Positions 34,986 to 49,311 of a stretch of DNA of 64,000 nucleotides are shown here, in pieces; positions within the stretch are counted from its first letter, which is position 1; each line of letters begins with the position of its first letter. Position numbers and translations under genes: made by a program. The stretch is from Ophiodon elongatus (taxonomy: Eukaryota > Chordata > Actinopteri > Perciformes > Hexagrammidae). The stretch covers positions 3,055,501 to 3,119,500 of the forward strand of contig JACSYO010002062.1 in NCBI GenBank assembly GCA_016806645.1, read 5' to 3'. The notes under the pieces are model-generated. The model did no database searches. It was given only the letters and a program-made list of their open reading frames with translations, and was not told where the DNA came from.

Positions 34986-35184
34986 AATATTCATAGTGGG
35001 ATCATGTTGGAATATCATTATCACTTAATAAACGTCTTCAAGTTAGCTAGCCATAGAAAATGGCATTGTTGAATTCATGGGATTTTTTTTTACATTATTT
35101 CAAACAAGCACAGCCAGTTCACCACTGTGCCTGTTCACTCAACATATTCATGAAAGTTTATTTTTATTTTTGGGAAATCCTTTA

Positions 35185-35211
35185 TTGTGTGTGTGTGTGT
35201 GTGTGTGTGTG
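35185..35211. repeat. (GT)n microsatellite
   Basis: About 13 GT units. Confidence 0.95.
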
Positions 35212-35446
35212 AGTGAATCAGCAGGAAGAGTCCTTGGTAAAAGCAAAAGGTACACGTTTGTGACACAGCACCTCCTCCCCCATCTTTGAACTCTAAATGC
35301 TGTCTCTGCATTAACCTCCATCTAAAGAGGGACGAAATGAGACACTCTAAACTTCAGCAGTAAAAATGTCAGGTGCTGCCTAAGCAGCATGCAGAATTAT
35401 ACCCGCCTGTTCCAGCGAAGTAAACACACATTTGAATAAATATAAC

Positions 35447-35452
35447 TTTATT
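35447..35452 (-). terminator. mypn poly(A) signal; 3' UTR about 35430-36489
   Basis: AATAAA on the minus strand about 1.04 kb downstream of the mypn stop. The intervening AT-rich sequence has no coding potential and is taken as 3' UTR. Confidence 0.5.
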
Positions 35453-36489
35453 CTGAGAGAGACAAAACTATTTTACAAAGTGCAACTTTACATCAGTTGA
35501 GTATGTGCTTTTTCTTCCGTTTCACTTGTTGGTATTATTTCAAAGCAAAGCCAACAGCCTGTCTTACCACAAAACAAAGAGTTAGTCTCATCCGACTCAT
35601 TCCTCTGGTAATGCATCTCGAACTGTAGACACCATCGAGAAATCGTTGTCCATACAAAGATGAATTAAATCACCTGAAAGCAAAACATATTTGAAGAAAT
35701 CGTCTGTGTTTCAACTAGTAACCGTGAATGGGAGTCACCTAACAGCATATTACTATGACTACAGACACCGTGTGTATACAGTATTGCATCATCATCATCA
35801 ACCGTTGGCATGCATGCACATGAAAAAAAAAAAAAAAACAGGTGCAAAAATATGAACCAGTGATGAACATCAAGAAATGATCTCAGTAAATGTAGAAATA
35901 ATCCCACCTTGCTGGAGACATTTAAATAAACTGCTCTAAATGGCGCATTCAAATGTCTATTAATGTACTCTAAACTACCTCTGATTATTAATAAATAAGT
36001 TTATATATATTTATAGAAATTTCATATAAACTTTAAAAAGAACCTTTTACTACCAGTTCAGGTATATATCATTTGCAATAAAAATAAGCAGGTGCTTGTA
36101 CCACTTTGAGAACAGGACTAACAATTAAGAACAGATGTCGTCACCAACATCCAGCAACACCCTCGCTATCGTAGCTAAATATGATGTAGAAAAACAAAAC
36201 GTGAGTCATTCAAACCGGTCAGAGAACACTATTCAACCCCACTGATGGCTCGTGAGCTAAGACTTTGCAAATCCTTTTTTTCTGTATGTGAAACATGTTT
36301 TATATATGACTTGAGTAAATAGGAATGGTGACAAACCCACTATCAGCGCCGATAGCTTTAACACAATAATCCGTTGCCATTCTACTCTTGAGTGCATCAC
36401 TTCAAAACGCATCACACAAAAATCACATGGCAATCTGCTCGTCCTTCTCCTTTTAGCCCCTTTTTGACCTCAGGCGTGTTGCCGGCAGG

Positions 36490-39400
36490 TCACAGCTCCT
36501 CACTCTCCAGCACGGCCTCCGGAGGGGAGCTGGAGAACAGGATGGGGTTGGTGTCCGACGTAGGGAACGTCGACCTCATGTCGAGCCCCTGGCCCGTCAG
36601 AGCTGCGTAGCGGCTGCCCGTACGCGGAGCCTTTTTCATGGGTGCAGGGATGCTCTGATGCCACTGTGCTATAGGCGCAGCAGATAGCTAGTATTACTAC
36701 CAAAATGAGGCACATTTCTTAATAAAGCCGATAGTCACACAGCTGTACAGAATATTCACCGTAGATATCAAGCCTGCAGGTGCAGGACACAATTCCAGCC
36801 TCGTTTTTTGCCGACACTGTGTACCAGCCAGCATCGTCTTTCGATGTTGGCTGGATGAGGAGACACACATATCCGGTCGCGTCCTGGGTCATGCTGAAAT
36901 AAACGGATCATGGAGAATTCATTCCAGTTCAAATAGAGATCTTTGAAACGATTAATTCGCAATACACGGTACTAAAAACAGCTACACAGAGAGGCTGGGA
37001 ACTCCTACTGACCTGATTCTGCCCTTAGTTTTAGGAATGGTGTCATTGTCTTTCTTCCAGAAGATGACGGGAGGGGGCATGCCCACCACCCGGCACTCCA
37101 ACCGGACCGGAGTCCCATCAGGAATACCAATGTTCTGCAGCTTCTCCACAAACTGGGGAGGGTGCTTCATCTCTTTCTCTGAAGTGGACAAGACTTGGAT
37201 TACATGAACTTCCAAACAGGGCATGGGACATCACACTATTCAACTGATCCGCCTATGAGCAATTCATTCCTTTTCTTTGACCGTATCCAGTCCTTACCCA
37301 CAACTTTGAGCTCGAGACTAAAGGAGCTCTGCCCTGCTTTGTTGCTGGCGATGCACGTGTATGTGCCGGCGTCGTTCTGCGTCAGCGGATCAATGACCAG
37401 AGAATGGATGCCGTTCTCCCGTACCAACATCCTGTGGTAATAGTCTGGATAGATTGGTTTCCCGTTGACCAACCACATGAGCTCTGGGTTGGGGAGGCCG
37501 CTCACCTGTAGGACAAAAAAAAAAGGAAACGTGGAAAGTAAAGTGAGGCAAAAATTCTATATCTTTGTAATACATGCCGGGACCTGCTGCCTACCTTACA
37601 GTCGAGTCTACATAGTTTTCCTTCATGAGCCAGCATGTCCCCCGGGGCCTGGAGGAAGTGAGGCCGAAAAAATTGCTCCTGGGTTTGCTCACTTTCGACT
37701 TCCTGTATGCGGGCTCGCACCCTGAAAAAAAAAACGTGAGCAGAGCATGTTGTGGGGCACAAACACACGCTTTGACGTTCACCCACGTTCAGTCTTTATC
37801 GGGGTGAATGTTAGCATTTTAGTTTAGACGCACTATTCACTATATCACTATTGTCAGGGAGGAAAATCAATAATTGGCTGGTTCCTCATGCTGCAGAGGG
37901 CTTCTTCTTACCTCTGCAGATCACACTGCACACTCAGTCCTGCTCACCTCTGAGAGTGAATGGGCGTCAGTTGGTTTCGGGGAGGTCCCGTTTGGACTAT
38001 CAAATGACCCGAGCAGCTTATTCGTCCCTGATGGTCGTTAAAGATCAAATATCAGAATGTTGCGGCCGGTGAGGAGGCGTCGACAGTATGAACAGGAAGT
38101 GCGAGGCATCACCTGAGGATTGGCTGCCATGACGGTGTAGTTTCCGTCGTCGTCATTGGTCGTGGACTCGATATGTAGAGCGCAGGTGCCATCGCCCTCT
38201 CTAATCTTCTTGTAATGGGTTTTCTTCCTCACAATCTGCTTGCCATCCTTGAACCAGTAAACCTGATGAGAGACACGTATGTGGAGGATAAATTTGAGGG
38301 ATGACAGTGACAAGAGCGCGGCGTCATTTGTCCAACACAGTTGTTGACCCCTCACCTTTGGAGAGGGGATTCCCAACACTTTACATGAGAACGTGACAGG
38401 CACGCCTTCCATGGCTCTGAAGTTCTTCAGTTTCTTGTTAAATATGGGTGCGATGCATCTTCCCGTGGGGACGTCATCGTGCTGCACCTCATCGTCCGAC
38501 TCCTCCACCGGCGTCCGCTCCAAACGGAATTCGATCTCGCTCATTAGTCTCTGCTCGAAATTGGACACTTTGTACGCCTGGAGAAGTAAAAACCCACCAC
38601 ATGAAAGTAATCGCCGCGGTCAGCGGTTGCATTACATCCGTCGTGGACATGGAAGCTTAACACACTGCAACAAATGCACTTGGAGAGGTATGCAATAAAT
38701 CAGGAACACGAGACAACGTGCATCTACGAACATGTAGCATCCGTGTTATTAAAGTAACGATACACAACTCAAATCTCGAAACAAAATGCTATTTTTGTCC
38801 CTTTAAACCAATTGACGGTGATTATCATGCAGTGGCATGGCATCTGTCTGGCGGTATCATTCCTGGTTGGTAAAACAAAACAGGGCTGAAGGTTAGACAG
38901 AGTACAGAGGAAGATGAACTCTAGCGGTGAACTGCAGAGTTGAAAGACAAAACTAGCAGGAGATATTTAAAGAGTGTGAAATGAAAGTGCAATATGCAGG
39001 TTTGTGAGTCGAGGTCGGTTTTTGTTTAAAAAAAAGTGAACTGTGTCATGTTGACCTTTTGGGAGAATCTGAAATGAAAACGGAGGGAAGGGGCTGCAGG
39101 CATCAGTGGGGGAAATGTAAAATGAGTTAACTGAAAACTGGAGAGTACAACACAACAGGAGAGGAGAGTCGTTCCATTGCGTCCACTGCTTAACTCAGTG
39201 TTTTTCAACCTTTTTTGAGCCGCGGCACACCAACAACCAAAAAAGTTACAAAATGCATCTCGTTCACAATGGCTCTGCAGCAGGTAGTATTAATGTTTCT
39301 GCCACAGTGTGTGGGCTTTTTGATTTGGCCACTGTGGTATTTGTTATAAATATTTGTTGATACATTGATGTTCATGTATGTTTAATTGATGGATGTAAGA

Positions 39401-42400
39401 AACAGTACATGTAGGGACTTAGGACCCGGGGGGGGGATTCAGGTGAGAAGGACAACCTGAGGCAGAGCCGGTATCGGGGAGACAGCACGCGGAACGTGGA
39501 ATAAAGAGTTACAATGAAGAGCAGTTGTTCTCACGTCTTACGTGTATTTAAAAACACGACAGCCACCAGTTCAGCTACTAAATAGCTTTGAGGGCTTTCT
39601 TAGACACATTTGTGGATTTCCTCATAAAAGTTACCCGTTTCTTAGTTTGTGTGCGCAGGCGAACACAATAGTCCCTGTTCTTGTTGCTAAGTAACGGTGT
39701 TTGGTCTCGAGATGACGTCACAGCTTGCTTGGGCGCTGTTTGATAGCTTTTCCCAACACAAAGCATAACGGAATCGGTGCAGTCGGATCCCCGGTGAAAG
39801 TGAATCCAAAGGAAAGATAACTTTCACCGTACTGCCTCGAGCTCACAGTTTTTTTTTTTTGTTTTTTTTAACCACCACTCGTTCTGGGCTTTTCGTCGGG
39901 TTAGACAGTTGCCCAGGGCCCAGTAGTTCAGAGTCTGCATTTTTCTTTTTGAAATATTTCTCCATCGCCGTTCTTCACCACAACCTCTCCCGCGCATCAT
40001 TTAATTCTACTATTTTAAATTAACAAGGTAATTATTGCGCTACCTACTGCCACCCACTGGCCTGGAAGAGTATTTCATTACTAGGCCAGACACTATGTTG
40101 CAGGCTCAGGCGCTCAACAACGGCAAATTATTTGCGGCAACTAAATAATATTTTTTTGGACCGATTAAGTGAAATTGGACATTTTTCCACGGCACACTGG
40201 TGTGCCGCGGCACAGTGGTTGAAAAACACTGGTTTAATGAATGCAGGCAGTGTTGGGGAAGCTACTTTGAAAGCAAAGCTTTTGCAAGCTACCAATTACT
40301 TGACACGAGAAGAAGTTGAACTACAGCAAAGCTACCCGGGTTAACTAAAGCAACTTAGGAAAAGTAGTTCAAACATGTACATGTTAAATTTTAACTTACT
40401 ATGGTATAAAAAGACACATGCAAGCACTTGTTCACAGGTCATACATAGATATTTTACTTTTTTAGATTATTTGACCGTCTCAAGCACTGGGCTTGTTGTC
40501 TGACTCGGACTTGTACAATTTTAACTAAAACGTCTTTCAACTTGCTGAAAATAATGAACACCTGCCCCTTTGCACTTGCAGGCAGGCGCTACACAAAAGG
40601 TGAAAGGTGTCAAGTGTGTGGTGTTGGATATAATGGAGAGAAAGCAGACATCTCTACAGTTGATATGTCCAAAACTAGGCAACTCACACCAAAACAATCT
40701 AAATTGATAAATAGCACTACAGGTAAGAGGAAAAATATTTTTGATTTTGGGGTGAACTGTCCCTTTAAACTACCATGTAGTTCATTACTCACCAACACTA
40801 AATGCAGGTTATATACGGTATTAGTACAGACGCTGGAATGCTTGATTAGATATTAACCATGGTATTTACACAATGACGTTTCTTAATCTCGGTCTGAAAC
40901 ATTTTAATAACCTAGACAGCCTCGAGCAAACCAGTGCTTGGGACGGGAAGATCCTTGTACCTCATCATAGCTAACGACAGTAGCGGGAATGTTTGGTCCA
41001 AGGGGTCTGCTCGCTGTTTTCCTCTCATTACTCGGCTTCTATGAGAGGATAGGGATGGATGAAGACACACATACTCTACACACAAACATAGAGGCCTACT
41101 GATGGAATAACACACAAGCTAATTGTTAATAAGCATGGATATGTTGTTACGCAACACAACAGTGTATAACTGGGGAGGAAATGATGGCTGACGCTTCGTT
41201 GAATCGAAGCGAGTTCCTCATTGCCTCCGAGTGATTTTATGTCCCTTTATCATTTTACATTTTGAAATAGCTGTCAATTATTATCTTTTTTTTAAATATA
41301 AATCTCAAAAATAATTAATTAATGAGCAGAAACCAGGAGACAAGTGAGAATACAGCACAGTCATTGGTTAAGATGCAGTAACTACATAACTTTGATCTTA
41401 AAAGCTTATAACAGTTGCTTAGTCAAACTGTGTGTAAAACATGTCAAGAAAACAGATCATTTATTGACATTTATGAGCAAGGATGTGATGGAGGCTGAAA
41501 TCCACTTTATATTTAAAGAATTCAGTGAAAATAAATTTTGTTTCTGGAGCAGTTTGCATTATTTATATTTATTCACCAGATCACTGTAATTAGAAGCAGT
41601 TAAAAAAGGAGAAATCAAGCAGAGCTGGAGACTACGTAGTACCTGTTGATGTGCAAAATGTGGAGTATCGTCTTTAAATCGAAGCTTTCTCTCAATATCG
41701 TGGAGAAGAACTTCTTTGCTTTCGCGAATGTCTTCAATCGACTGGAGGCGCACCTTTGGGACGTTCCTTCTTAACCTGAGGAGACAGAAGGGAAACGCGT
41801 ATCACAGCGTGCGACAGTTCACCAATCTCATGAGCATTGTAGTCCGTCAAGAGAGGGCGTACCCCAAAGGAGCTCCCTTGGGCAGGCCCATTGAGTTGGT
41901 GGGCTGACTCGGGGTCAGGGACGGCAGGACGGAGCTCAGGAACGCCACGGGGTTTTGAATGGGGCTGGGGGTGGAGCTGCTGGACGTGGGAGAGGAGGCC
42001 TGGAGAGGCGACTGGGCTCTCATGGCGTACAGGCTGTTCAGGAACGCCGCCGACACCGGTGTGGGTGAGGACACGAGGGAGGGAGGGCTGGTGGGAGACT
42101 TGAGCACCCTCGTGGGGAAGAGCCTGTGTGGCGGGGAGAACGGCGGGATAGTAGGGGAGCTGGCTGCGGAGGAGTTGAGCTCAGCGGCCAGCTCCTGGAG
42201 CAGAGGGACCGGGGACTCTGTCGGAGAAGGACTCCGGACCGGGGAGAAGGCCTGAGCAGCTATGAACTCTTTTGGCCGGGCGTAGTTGAAGGTGTGGGAG
42301 GTGGCGGTGAGGTTCATGAGGGAGGCGTGGGTGCTTCTCAGTAGCGCAGCAGGAGATGTGATCTGCTCCAAGGCCGAGGTCGGACCGGTGAGGGCCGCAC

Positions 42401-45400
42401 TAAGCTTCGGTGCAGGAGGAGGGTAAAATTGGGGTGTGGGTGCAGTTCTGGTGAGAGCTGCAGGGGAGAAGTTGAGGTGGGAGGCGTGGATGGTGTTCAT
42501 CTGGGTTACAGGAGCTGTACTGAAAGGGGGGGCTGTTTTCAGCTGTGGAGCAGGTGGAGGAGAGGTAAACAGGGACGGAGCCTTTAGCTGAGGAACTGAA
42601 GGAGGGAAGCTCAGAGCAGAAGGGCTGAGAAGAGGTGAAAAGGTGGTGTTGAGTGCTGGAGCGGAGGTCAGAGAGGGAGCAGGGGGAGCGGTGGTCAGCG
42701 GAGGTGCAGAGTGGGGCGTCTGCTGCGGGGTCGTGGTGTTAAGGAAGGGCTGGAAAGGTGGCGGGTGGGGTTCACGCTGCCCTCTGGGTGACCACAGGGG
42801 GCCTTCATTGGAGCCCTGGACCTCGGGCTGGATCTGGATCTGTAATTGGCTGAGGGTCTGAGGCTGGGTGTGGGTTTGGGTCTGAGGCTGGGTGTGGGTC
42901 TGAGGCTGGGTGTGGGTTTGGGTCTGAGGCTGGGTGTGGGTGTGGGTCTGAGGCTGGGTGTGGGTGTGGGTCTGAGGCTGGGTGTGGGTGTGGGTCTGAG
43001 GCTGGGTGTGGGTCTGAGGCTGGGTGTGGGTGTGGGTCTGAGGCTGGGTTTGGGTCTGAGGTTCGGGCTCCTGCAGCTGCTCCATGAGGACCTGGTTGTG
43101 CAGGAGCTGGAGCTGGGCTGGGTCCCTGTTGATTAAAGCAATAATTAAATAAATAAAAAAAACTTCCAAAAGAATGACACTATACATGGTGAAATGAGAG
43201 CGGCTCAGTGCACTGTTCTCATAAATTAAGTCCACGCCGTAAACCTCAGCAGGAATGAGCCAAAGTCAGCATGAAGAATACTCTGTCCTTTTATGGGCTA
43301 CCAACAAGTACCCGACAAACAAAACACCGTCCAGGCTCTTTCAGCTTTCAGCTTTCATAATAAACAGGAGGCGCTCTTTCTTTTCTTTAAATGAAACAAT
43401 ACAGGACAAATTGTCATACTTATCTTTTGCGTTTGAAGCCTGCGATGAACAAAAACAGCAGCAAACAGCTCATCAAAGCACAAAAGATTTCATTCGGAGC
43501 ATTATCAGAAATATTAGATGAACATAAAAGCATAGAGGTACACTTACAAATAGAAAATGCCATCCCTTGTTTTAGAAAGCTGGAAGGTCCACATTTGAAG
43601 CCTGCGTGTATTCAATTCTGAATTGCAACTGACTACAGCTGCTAGCTGAGCGAGAGGAGGAGGAACCTCCCACCGAAAAGAGACCCGGGTGTGATTTTTT
43701 GCTCTACTCACAGTTTGGGTTTAGTCAGTACCGGTGGTGGTCCTTTGTTGAGAAGCTCGTCAAACGGACTGGACGCGTCACTTTCATCATCCTCATCCTC
43801 GGGCAGTTTGAAGTGCACGTGCAGGCCGACCCTGGAGCCGAAGCGGGAGTCTTTGTGGTTCGTCTGGGCGCCTGCTGTCTTTAGACAGGAGTTAGGAGGG
43901 GGATCAGGGAGGGGCACCACAATGAGGCTCCCATTCTGATGGTTCAGGGTCCCCTTGACTTTGGGGCTCGTGTCAGGCGAGGTCACCGAAGGTGGGGACA
44001 CTTCCTGCTCAGCTGCAGTCTCAACCGCAAATTGAGAAGCGAAGGGTTTCGGGTATGAGAGCACCTGTCCGTGGCTCTGTGGTTCTGGACGTGGTCCACT
44101 GGATCCAGGAGGGTTCTGGTGGAGGTAGGGAGGATCTGGGTTTGGGGTGCTGGCGCTGTGAGAGCCGAGGCAGGAGCCGCTGCTCAGGCTGGAGGGTTCC
44201 AGACTGTGTAGACTGCGGAAGGGGTCCGGACGCAACATGCTGGAGCCATGGGGGTCAAGACGGAGGGTGCTGGTGCTCAAGGGGTCCAGACGTAAGGTGC
44301 TTGAGACGAGCGGGTCGAGGCGAATGGTGCTGGAGTGGGGCTTGGCGCTGTTGGTCACAGTAACCTCCGGTTGAGGGTTTACGGTGGGAGCTGAGGAAGG
44401 TCTGCTGAAAGGCCTCACATGGTTGCTGTAGCTGCCATTGCCTGATGAGAATCAGACAGATACATAACAGTATTGCCCGTGCTCTTTCATAAGAATGCAT
44501 GACGGCTGAACGTAAAACAGGAGTGTTACCTTTGACCCTTACAGTCGCAGCGCTGGACACGGTTCCATAGTTGTTGATCGCTGTGCAAGTAAACATCCCC
44601 GAATCTTCAGGAAAGACCTCAGCAATGACCAGAGTGCATATTCCCTCTTGAAGTGAAAAACAAAACAAAAACAGGGACGTGATACTCACATAGTCAAGTT
44701 GCTGTGGTACGACTGCTCTATATTAACTTAACTAGAGAGACTTGATAGACTGAGGTAAGATAAATGACTTGGGTGTCAGATGCCCAGCAGCGAGCTTTCT
44801 TTGTGTCTCTGGTGCTGAGAGTCTCTGTGCAGCTAAAGCAGGTTGAAGGGATCTGCCATGGTGCTTTGACACAGGATGAGAGACTACCTTATATGGTCCA
44901 GGGGAAAGCAGCCCTGGCTTATGTACAGAAGAACGGCAGTAGCCTTCACCAAGGACTATAAACACTTGAGCGGAGTAATGTGTACACACTGCAGCATCGT
45001 ACACAGACAGGCAGCTGCTATGGTGAAGTCAACACTTCCATTTGATATGTACCTGATTCAGCTGGAGATCTGGGCTCTGAAACGGAAACAAGCACCACAA
45101 TCATTGTGAAACCGGGACAAACGTCATGGTTTAACAACATGTCGCAGTTCTCCGAGTCATTATCATCACTGATCACATTCCACAATCAGTTGACGCAAGA
45201 TTACCTTTTTCTTTGGCATTTAAAAAAAAAAAAATTTGCACTAAAAGTAATTTATTTGACTAAATCAGTCAATTTGGAGCATTATGTTGTTATTGTAGCG
45301 ACATTGTTGTTTTTTTCTTGTCTGTATGCCAAGGTTTTTAAGAAACACTAAACTGAGATGACATTGACTTCACCTATTTAAGATGCAATTAAGTCTTTAA

Positions 45401-48400
45401 AACTTGAATACATTTTCCCCAAGAACTCCTATTCTTTATGAAACAAGGCATGTCAAGCGGAGCTCACTTTTCTGCAGGATCCTGAAGTCAGGAGAGTCCT
45501 CGATGGTTTTCCCCTCCCTGTACCAGTCCACTCGGGGGGACGGTACCCCTTTCACACGGCACTCTAGCACCACCAGCTGGCCTTCTGACGCCAGGATGTC
45601 CTGCAGGCTCTGGTGGGGACAGACCGAGTGTGTGTGAGGTCAACACACGCACGGCAGAAAGCAGCGGTATGAATTCTGTTGAGAATGATTTTACCTTTGT
45701 GAATACAGGGGCCGCCATGATGGGTTGGCCGTCCAACCCTTGTGGATAGTTGTGGTCGGAGGTTTGACTCTGAAGCTAAAAAAAAATAAAAAAACACACA
45801 CACACACACACACACACAGAGGACGTGTTAATTCAATTATACAAAAACAAATCATTGGACAACAATTATTGGAGGAAGGCATTGTTTCAGCTCTTCTACC
45901 TCAGGTTGGGATAGGACAGGCAGCGCCGGCGAGACCGCCGTCTGCAGTGGCGCCGGTGTGGCTGTGACAGATGTCGACACCTCCTGCGCTTCTGAAAGTT
46001 CTGTATCGCCAGTGGGAAAAGTGGGAAACACCTGCATGGGTGACACTGTTGCCTCCTCCGGAGCAAGGTGAGCTGTGGACGCCACAGGTGTCTTAGAGGG
46101 CTCTGGGACTGGAAGGACGGTGGCCGGTGTCCGGGGTTCTGGGATTATTTGGATAGTTGTTGGAGAGGAGATCTGCTCCTCTGGCTGCTCGGAGGCGGCC
46201 TCAGGTTGGGATGACGGAGAGTCTTCCTCTTCTGCGGAGTGAGTTTGGCTCGACGTCGGGGGTGAAGATTTCTTCTGCAGCCTTTGAGAATCACAGAGGG
46301 AGGGAAAAGGAACAGTCTCGTTTAGGAAAGATCCACATCACCTATTTTCTTTTTTCTTTTGTTGCAGACGGTCTCAGTGACCATGTGGTAAAAACTCACT
46401 CGGCTACATGTTCAAAGTGCTGCTCCCCCTCAGAGTCCGAAGAGGAGGCACCTGTCGGTTTGAACAAACGAGTGCACACAAACGCCATCACCAACAGTGT
46501 TTCACTGAAGCGTTAAAAGTGTCAGTAACAAGGAACCGTAAGAATCACCTTCGACATAGATCTCCGCCGACGTGGAGTCCGTGCCGTAGAAATTGGACGC
46601 GAAGCAAGAGTAACGTCCGGTGTCTTCCTCGAAGGCCTCTGCGATGATCAGAGAGTGCAGCTCGCCGTCGGTGAGGACCTGAATGTCGGGGCTGTTCTCC
46701 AGCTCCTTGCCCTCACAGAACCACCTGCAATTAATGAAGCATAGGCACCAAACTGCTCAGTGCAATTCCACTGCATGGATCTTCTAAAATTATATTTTCA
46801 AAGATTCTTTTCTGTTATTTTTAAAAGCATGTGGGAGAAAATCACCTCTGCGTAAATTGTATCCTACGGCTAGCTTTAAAGCTACCCTATGGAGTCTTTA
46901 TGATGCTGCGTGAGCATGCGGGCGGCGGTGCAGAAGAAGACCGCCGGGTGAACGTCAGCTCTGCAAATGTTTCGTGAGGAGGGATTTGCATCAAACACAT
47001 TCGTTAGACCTCGAGGTCACACGCAGCGGGTTTTGGATAGGAACCACCGAATGTAAACACAAACCCTCGCAGATCGTTATTGTGTGGTTTCAATCGATAT
47101 TCTCAAAATTCTATTTACTTTAAATGGATACTAGAACCGCCCCATACATGTTGGTCAGAAGTGGATGAGTGTGATTACAGGAAGGCGTGTGAGTTGGTGG
47201 GTAGTGTGTATTTGAATGAAATGGCTACTGACCCCACACTGTATGTACAATGTGCTGTAACTTTACTTGAGCCATTTTCAGCAAGTAATCCACTTATTTT
47301 CCACATCAGTATATGTGGATATTGGTATATGAACTAACTATGAATTCAGTAGGATACATTCCAACTCTGGCGTTATTATTTAAAACCCGGTCTTCACACA
47401 GTTCTCCTTTTCCTTCTAGTAACCTTCTGACACCATTTCTATGAGGCCACTTCCCTAATAGTGCCCCTGGCACGGTGCCATCCGGCAGAGTTATGCAGAC
47501 GAAGAGAAAAATGTTTTGATGAGCAAGCCCGATCCCTTTCCCTGTAAGACAAGGAGCATAGCCAGCGTACCAGTTCAGAGGCCGCTTCAATGAACTGTTG
47601 ATGTTATGACGATGAGGGTTTAATAAGGCACATAATCTGGTGTTTTCTTACGTTTTTCTGTTGTCGTTTTTATTAATGTGGTGAAAGACTAGGGGATGAC
47701 ACGCAAATAAGGTCTCTGGCTGGACTCAAACCACGTTGTATCAGGTCAGCGACCCATAGCCAATAATCAGTGTTGTGGTCTATAATTTGATGCCGTCAAA
47801 TCACGAATAAATGGGGAGAAATCGTGTTGAAGCGTGATTTATGACAAGAAAAAAAAGGTTCTCCCATGGCTAACGTTACGTACCAGGCATTAGTCCTACT
47901 AAGTAGTAGGTCCAGTACATTGGAGTTGCAGTTGGCAGCAGTCTATTTATTCATTGTAAAACTATAATAGTAGACTACTATAATTTCCCCCGTACCGACC
48001 AGCAACATAATGCAGCGGCCTCTCAACGTCAAAGCACTTCTATTTTGAGCAGATGAGGTCTCTGTGCTTCATGAAATCCGGCCAATAAACAGACAGGAAT
48101 GAGCTGATGTGTTCCTTCGCTGGCAAGACGTCATCATACGTCCATCACATCCAGGGCTTTCACCGGGCCCACGGATCACATGCAGTATATCAAAGACTTA
48201 TTCAAATACCTACGCAGGCAATCTCAAACACGCTGGAGTGCAATGTTCTTCCCGAGGCGAGCCATGTCATTTCTAATGAGTAAGGGTCTAAATTGAAAGC
48301 ATGAGTAGCAGAGGAGGTGGCAAAGACCCCGCGCTCGCCGCACCTGTCATGGCTATTTTTCCCCTCTGGACTTCAGAACCAGGGAGGAGATTCCCCCCGC

Positions 48401-49277
48401 TGGAGCCTGGGAGCTCTGACTGGCTGACCCAAACGCATATGCAGAATGCTAAACATAGACTCGGTACACACACAATGCTATACCCTGACACACCGGAGAC
48501 AGAACACCACTGCACACTGATGGGAAATATGAACCTGGCAACTCTATTTTGACTCATTTGAGTCATAGTTGCTAACCACCAAGTAGCTGCAAAAGGGGGG
48601 AGTGGGGGGGGGCAGGAGGAACAAGCACAAACATCATCACACTAGAGTCAGTGAAAAGAGCTTTACCATCACAGAATATGTCAAATAAGAGCCACGCTGG
48701 AACACATTGCTCAGGACGCAACAGTTCTTTCAGTAGAGACCACTGAAACAGAACTCAAACCCCTCAGGCTCGTAAAGCCGAGACCAAAAACAAACCGTAT
48801 TGAAAAGATGTGGGTGAGCAATAACGGTACAAATCATCATCTTACCAAACTCCTTATGCTTCTGTCCAGAGCTCAGGCGGTTCCATTATCAGGCGCGACC
48901 ACAGCTCACAGTGCCAGTCCGGTCTAAAAATGGCAGAGAGCTACATTCTCCCCGTACGACTAACAAGCCTGTTGGCCCCGTGTCTTAAAACCTCAGCTTC
49001 ACTTCAGTTGAAGGCTTTGCTCTGTTCCCTGGGAGTGCAGGTCCAGCCAGGGTTTATAAACATCACGTCGCGTTAGTCTTCAAAATGTACTCCGCTTTAC
49101 TCCGATACCAACTGATTACAGTGAGAGCTGTGCATTTCTCTCCGATTTCGGCACATTTTCAATGTAAATGTTCCTAATTAGAACCTCACTGGAATCGGAT
49201 GGTTTTCTTCTTGAGAACGACAGAGAGCCAAATGTGATTCCCCTTTGTCTCAGACATTACCCTGACCAATAGTGAAG

Positions 49278-49311
<34 letters not shown>

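Larger units (their letters stand above)
38578..41642 (-). other. mypn intron 10 (3.1 kb) carrying transposon remnants
   Basis: No exon seen inside. It holds the hAT-type element at 39196-40231, a second fish element beginning at 40248, and otherwise AT-rich sequence. Confidence 0.7.

Noticed and set aside
42846..43136. Gly/Leu/Val repeat protein on the plus strand
   Set aside because: Antisense of the TQPQTHTH-encoding repeat in mypn exon 9.
45852..46085. mypn exon 4 read through to a stop at 45852 as a truncated protein
   Set aside because: The GTAGAA donor at 45899 joins in phase to exon 5, which restores the conserved GLDGQPIMAAPVFTK sequence; the read-through is intronic.
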